Shown here in pieces: positions 61,502 through 64,000 of a stretch of 64,000 nt of DNA. Position 1 is the stretch's first letter. The number at the start of each line of letters is the position of its first letter. The stretch spans positions 1-64,000 of the forward strand of contig CAVVPG010000004.1 in NCBI GenBank assembly GCA_963750075.1. The letters run 5' to 3'. Source of the stretch: Bog-473 sp963750075 (GTDB lineage Bacteria; Actinomycetota; Acidimicrobiia; Acidimicrobiales; RAAP-2). The position numbers and the translations under genes are program-made. The notes under the pieces are model-generated. The model was not told the origin of the DNA. It saw only the letters and a list, made by a program, of their open reading frames with translations, and made no database searches.

Positions 61502-62638
61502 TTAGCTCAGCGTGAAGGTCCCGATCGCTCGGACCGGAGCCACCTCGACGAACCCGCTCTTGGTGCCGTTGGTCCTTCCTGCCAATAGCAGGTTTTTGCC
61601 CAACGCCCCGATGAGAGTGGTTCCCTTCACGGTGGTGACCGCACCGATCCCCGACACGGTGCCTTGGGTGTAGGTGCCAATGCCCTTTGCGTTCACACAG
61701 AACAGGCCGGTGAATGTCCTAGTGGCGTAGGTGGCGTTCAAGACGTGGGGTGTGAGTCCCGCACCACACGGCGGGACGTAGGTGATGGTCACCGACGGCG
61801 TCGCCGTGGTGTCCAACCCCGTCACATCAGCTTCGGGATAGCTCGATCCGCCGCCGGCTCCGCCAAACGAGCTTCCACCACCGCCGTAGTACCCACCGCC
61901 ACCACCGCCGCCGCCAACAACCGCATCACCGAAGCCGGCACTCCCACCATTCCCGCCATTCCCCAGACCACCAGGGGTGGCGGCAGTAACATCAAATGGA
62001 ACCCCCCCGGCTGCGGCACAAGTTCCGGCGCTGCCACCGGTTGTCTGGCTGCCAGCGCCACCCGCAGTGCAGCCGGAGTTTGGCTGGCCGGCCTGGCCCG
62101 CCGCCCCGCCATTTGCTGGCGTATTCAAACTGGCACCTGCGCCACCGCCGCCGGCGGCCACCACCAACGGACTCAGCCCTTCATACACAGCCGATGCGCC
62201 ACCACCCGACGCGCCATTGGTGAGGGGGCCTGACCCAGCGTCGCCGCCGCTGCCCGCACCAGTCCCGGCGTTCTGCGCCACCGTGACGGTCAGCACGCTA
62301 CTGGGGACCACTGCGACAGTGGCGGTCACTACCGCACCCGCTCCACCAGTCCCGCCGCCGTAGTACAGGAAGCAGTAGAACCCTTGGTAAATACACCCAA
62401 GGGGGACAGATCCACCCGTGCCACCCACCGCCGTAATGGTGACGCTGGTGACTCCGGGAGGAACGGTGACCGAATAGGTGCCAGCAGTGGTGGATGAGAA
62501 CAGCGTCGTCATCGGGCTGGCCGATGCGGTGCCCGGCGTTAGGGCAGTGATAGCGGCCAGAGAGGCTGTCGTCAGTCCCCCGAACAGCAGCGAACCGGCC
62601 AGAGCGGTTCGCAGACTGCGTCGAATGCCCGTCTTCAT
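61502..62638 (-). CDS. Secreted glycine-rich protein
   Basis: The 378 residues begin with a signal peptide (RRSLRTALAGSLLFGG, cut after the ASAS site near residue 41). A beta-strand unit with the motif VPPGVTSVTITAVGG follows, then long glycine runs (residues 70-290), and a C-terminal part with two cysteines. Proteins of this type occur in many actinobacteria and environmental bacteria; the VPPGVTSVTIT element is shared by surface glycine-rich proteins with a tail-fibre-like fold. Function is unknown, probably extracellular or wall-associated. ATG follows GGGGGAG. Base composition is lower in G+C than the neighbouring genes. Confidence 0.7.
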   Translation of the reverse strand: MKTGIRRSLRTALAGSLLFGGLTTASLAAITALTPGTASASPMTTLFSSTTAGTYSVTVPPGVTSVTITAVGGTGGSVPLGCIYQGFYCFLYYGGGTGGAGAVVTATVAVVPSSVLTVTVAQNAGTGAGSGGDAGSGPLTNGASGGGASAVYEGLSPLVVAAGGGGAGASLNTPANGGAAGQAGQPNSGCTAGGAGSQTTGGSAGTCAAAGGVPFDVTAATPGGLGNGGNGGSAGFGDAVVGGGGGGGGYYGGGGSSFGGAGGGSSYPEADVTGLDTTATPSVTITYVPPCGAGLTPHVLNATYATRTFTGLFCVNAKGIGTYTQGTVSGIGAVTTVKGTTLIGALGKNLLLAGRTNGTKSGFVEVAPVRAIGTFTLS

Positions 62639-62857
62639 CGGACTCCCCCGTCCTCAGGTGCGGTGCCCAGCTCGCTGAGTCTGTTTAGCTGACCTCGGAT
62701 CACCGGTCAACCGACATTGCGGCCGGGTGAACCCGGTGCGATCTCGGCAGACAAAGTGCCCCCTACCGCCGGCACTGGGTCACACGCTGGGCGGCAGATC
62801 ATCTCCGAACCGGGCGGTCCGCGACGCGCGTCACAGCGGGGTCATACCGTGGAAGCC

Positions 62858-62911
62858 ATGTCCATCACCCAAGAGCCCAGCTATCGGGGCCTGACTACCT
62901 CCGAGCAGTAG
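62858..62911 (+). CDS. Possible 17-residue leader peptide
   Basis: ATG 62858 opens MSITQEPSYRGLTTSEQ and ends two bases before the GTG of the zinc-ribbon gene. Such close spacing suggests translational coupling. The peptide has no clear attenuator features and could be chance. Confidence 0.25.
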   Translation: MSITQEPSYRGLTTSEQ

Positions 62912-62913
62912 GC

Positions 62914-63258
62914 GTGCCCCCTCGTGAGCGTCCCTGTGTCGAGTGTGGGGCGCTGACGGCCCGCACTGTGATCGACACGACGGAGGGCAAGCACCTTGTC
63001 CAGGCGATCTGCACCAGGTGCCTCGGACCGTACGACAAGTACGCCGACCATCCCCGTACGATGCCCCGCGCCGAGGCTGTTGACTCGGTCGCCTGCCCCG
63101 AGTGTGGCGCTCCTGAAGGGCTCTGGCTCCCCGCTGACAGGCCCGAAGGGACGGTCGTGGGCGCCCAGGCGAAGCTAGGCGGGCGTGGCGGGATCGCCGT
63201 CTGCACCGAGTGCAAGGCGAACGTGAAGTACGGACGGCCTGCGGCGCCGATGAACTAG
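62914..63258 (+). CDS. Small double zinc-ribbon protein
   Basis: The 114 residues have CVEC near residue 8, CTRC near 33, CPEC near 61 and a final CTEC near 97, so two four-cysteine zinc ribbons. Similar small proteins are found in phages and mobile elements, but I cannot name a family. The GTG start follows the tiny upstream frame directly. With the region's position after tRNA-Leu(CAA), it may belong to an old insertion. Confidence 0.5.
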   Translation: MPPRERPCVECGALTARTVIDTTEGKHLVQAICTRCLGPYDKYADHPRTMPRAEAVDSVACPECGAPEGLWLPADRPEGTVVGAQAKLGGRGGIAVCTECKANVKYGRPAAPMN

Positions 63259-63761
63259 AGATCGTCCGCGGATCACCGGCCACGCTCGACGCTCTGGCCC
63301 GCTGCGGGCCTCGGTAGTGTCGTCGGTGCGGCACCGGGAGGTCGCGAGGCTCTCAGGGCCACACAGCGAGGCCCCTCCCTAGCCCGAGTTCCCCGGCGTC
63401 CCCGGAGCCGGGACGAAGTCTGGGCAGCCGTGTTGTTCGGAGGACCGCGGCTCAAGTGTGCTTCTGGCTCTCGACGAGGTCAGCGGCACAGAAACTCCCA
63501 CTGACCAGCAGCCCTGGTGTATTCGTCGGTTCACTGGGGGCCCGGTCGAGGGTGGCCCAGGTCGCTCCACTGGGGACGCAGGCGATTCGGAAACACACAT
63601 TTTGCACAACGGATCAACTCGCCCTGTCGCTCCGCCGATAGTCGCGGGGGAAGGAGCGTCCCGAACGTGCCAATCTTGAGGGGGCCATCGACCCGCCTCA
63701 GCGGGAGTCCCGGGCCTGACCACTTCCCGTCACCGGAGCCACCGATCCCCAACCACCCCTC
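63259..63761. other. 503 bases with no gene I can support
   Basis: Several short frames exist on both strands, up to about 114 codons on the minus strand (63379-63723), but none has a ribosome-binding site, motif or plausible composition. There is a locally A/T-richer patch near 63585-63620. No RNA gene or terminator is recognised. The promoter of the secreted-protein gene at 63762 should lie at the right end. Confidence 0.4.
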
Positions 63762-64000
63762 ATGACACGCATCCTCCGCAGCGCGGGACTCGCTCTGGCC
63801 CTGGCCACGGCCGGCCTGTGCTTCTCCGCGTCCACGTCGACGCCCGGCGGGGCCACCGCAGCCCCGACGGGCGGGTTCACGCCGCTGCCCGCGGGCTGGG
63901 AGCTCTGCGTGCTCCAGGGGCTCAGCGCCCCGGTGACGCCGGCGAACGTCGACGATCTCGACGAGTGGCAGTCCGCCGAGGGTGGGTCGACCAACAACAC
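63762..64000 (+). CDS. Partial secreted protein (runs off the right edge)
   Basis: ATG 63762 opens a frame with a signal peptide (basic start, ALALATAGLCFSA core) and then a Pro/Gly/Ala linker. WELCVLQGLSAPVT and DDLDEWQSAEGGSTNN follow. The DLDEWQ-x2-EGG segment resembles lysozyme-like or transglycosylase-type secreted proteins of actinobacteria, in which the Glu is catalytic, but only 79 residues are visible. No strong ribosome-binding site precedes the ATG. Confidence 0.6.
   Translation, partial: MTRILRSAGLALALATAGLCFSASTSTPGGATAAPTGGFTPLPAGWELCVLQGLSAPVTPANVDDLDEWQSAEGGSTNN

Noticed and set aside
63379..63723. A 114-codon minus-strand frame
   Set aside because: No ribosome-binding site, motif or sensible composition; rich in Pro/Arg/Ser as chance frames are here.

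Overview
The window is a high-GC chromosome segment from an actinobacterium. The gene order uvrC-rapZ-yvcK-gap-pgk-tpiA-secG, the neighbourhood pdtaR-polA-rpsA / coaE / uvrB / uvrA, an AftD-type arabinofuranosyltransferase, GTG starts and dense GTGA/ATGA stop-start overlaps all fit Actinobacteria. The secreted proteins built from YWLVASDGG-type repeats make me favour Acidimicrobiia or a relative, but no rRNA is present and this is an inference.

Layout. (1) 1-3940 is one end of an integrated phage-like element: a leftward early operon (excisionase, replication-type protein, SWIM protein, HNH nuclease, zinc ribbons) and a rightward CGNR-like gene coupled to a tyrosine integrase, abutting the 3' end of tRNA-Leu(GAG). 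(2) 4097-12807 is a leftward operon: uvrC, rapZ, yvcK, gap, pgk, tpiA, secG and an ABC substrate-binding lipoprotein; whiA, usually between yvcK and gap, is missing. (3) 12970-15323 holds nadA, a DUF427 protein and a VOC protein. (4) 15410-30941 contains uvrA and uvrB, separated by a secreted repeat protein and a sugar locus: a GH38 alpha-mannosidase fused to a GmhA-like SIS domain, followed by a complete carbohydrate ABC importer. (5) 30975-47179 starts with coaE and continues as a cell-envelope cluster: methyltransferase, AftD-like enzyme, GT4, flippase, SGNH hydrolase, GT-C proteins, UDP-galactopyranose-mutase-like flavoprotein and two lipid-linked-sugar mannosyltransferases. (6) 47288-53950 is an Opp/Dpp-type importer without a binding protein, a beta-lactamase-fold protein with propeller-like repeats, an ATP-grasp enzyme and a membrane-protein fragment. 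(7) 54035-61077 is housekeeping: a cysteine-less DksA-like protein, rpsA, polA, pdtaR, a coiled-coil protein, menC in two halves, and tRNA-Leu(CAA). (8) 61078-64000 is looser accessory sequence with a glycine-rich secreted protein, a zinc-ribbon protein and the start of another secreted protein.

How the genes work together. Region 4 looks like uptake plus intracellular processing of alpha-mannosides, with the SIS domain suggesting a sugar-phosphate step on the same chain. Region 5 could build and export an arabinose- or mannose-containing envelope glycan. Three otherwise well-conserved genes (rapZ, a GT39-like gene, menC) carry a single-base frame break, so either indel errors or real lesions must be considered before any biological reading.

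The most unusual items are the mannosidase-isomerase fusion, the repeat-beta-lactamase fusion with an apparent CTG start, the missing whiA, and the large envelope/transport block between rpsA and coaE, which are neighbours in Mycobacterium tuberculosis.
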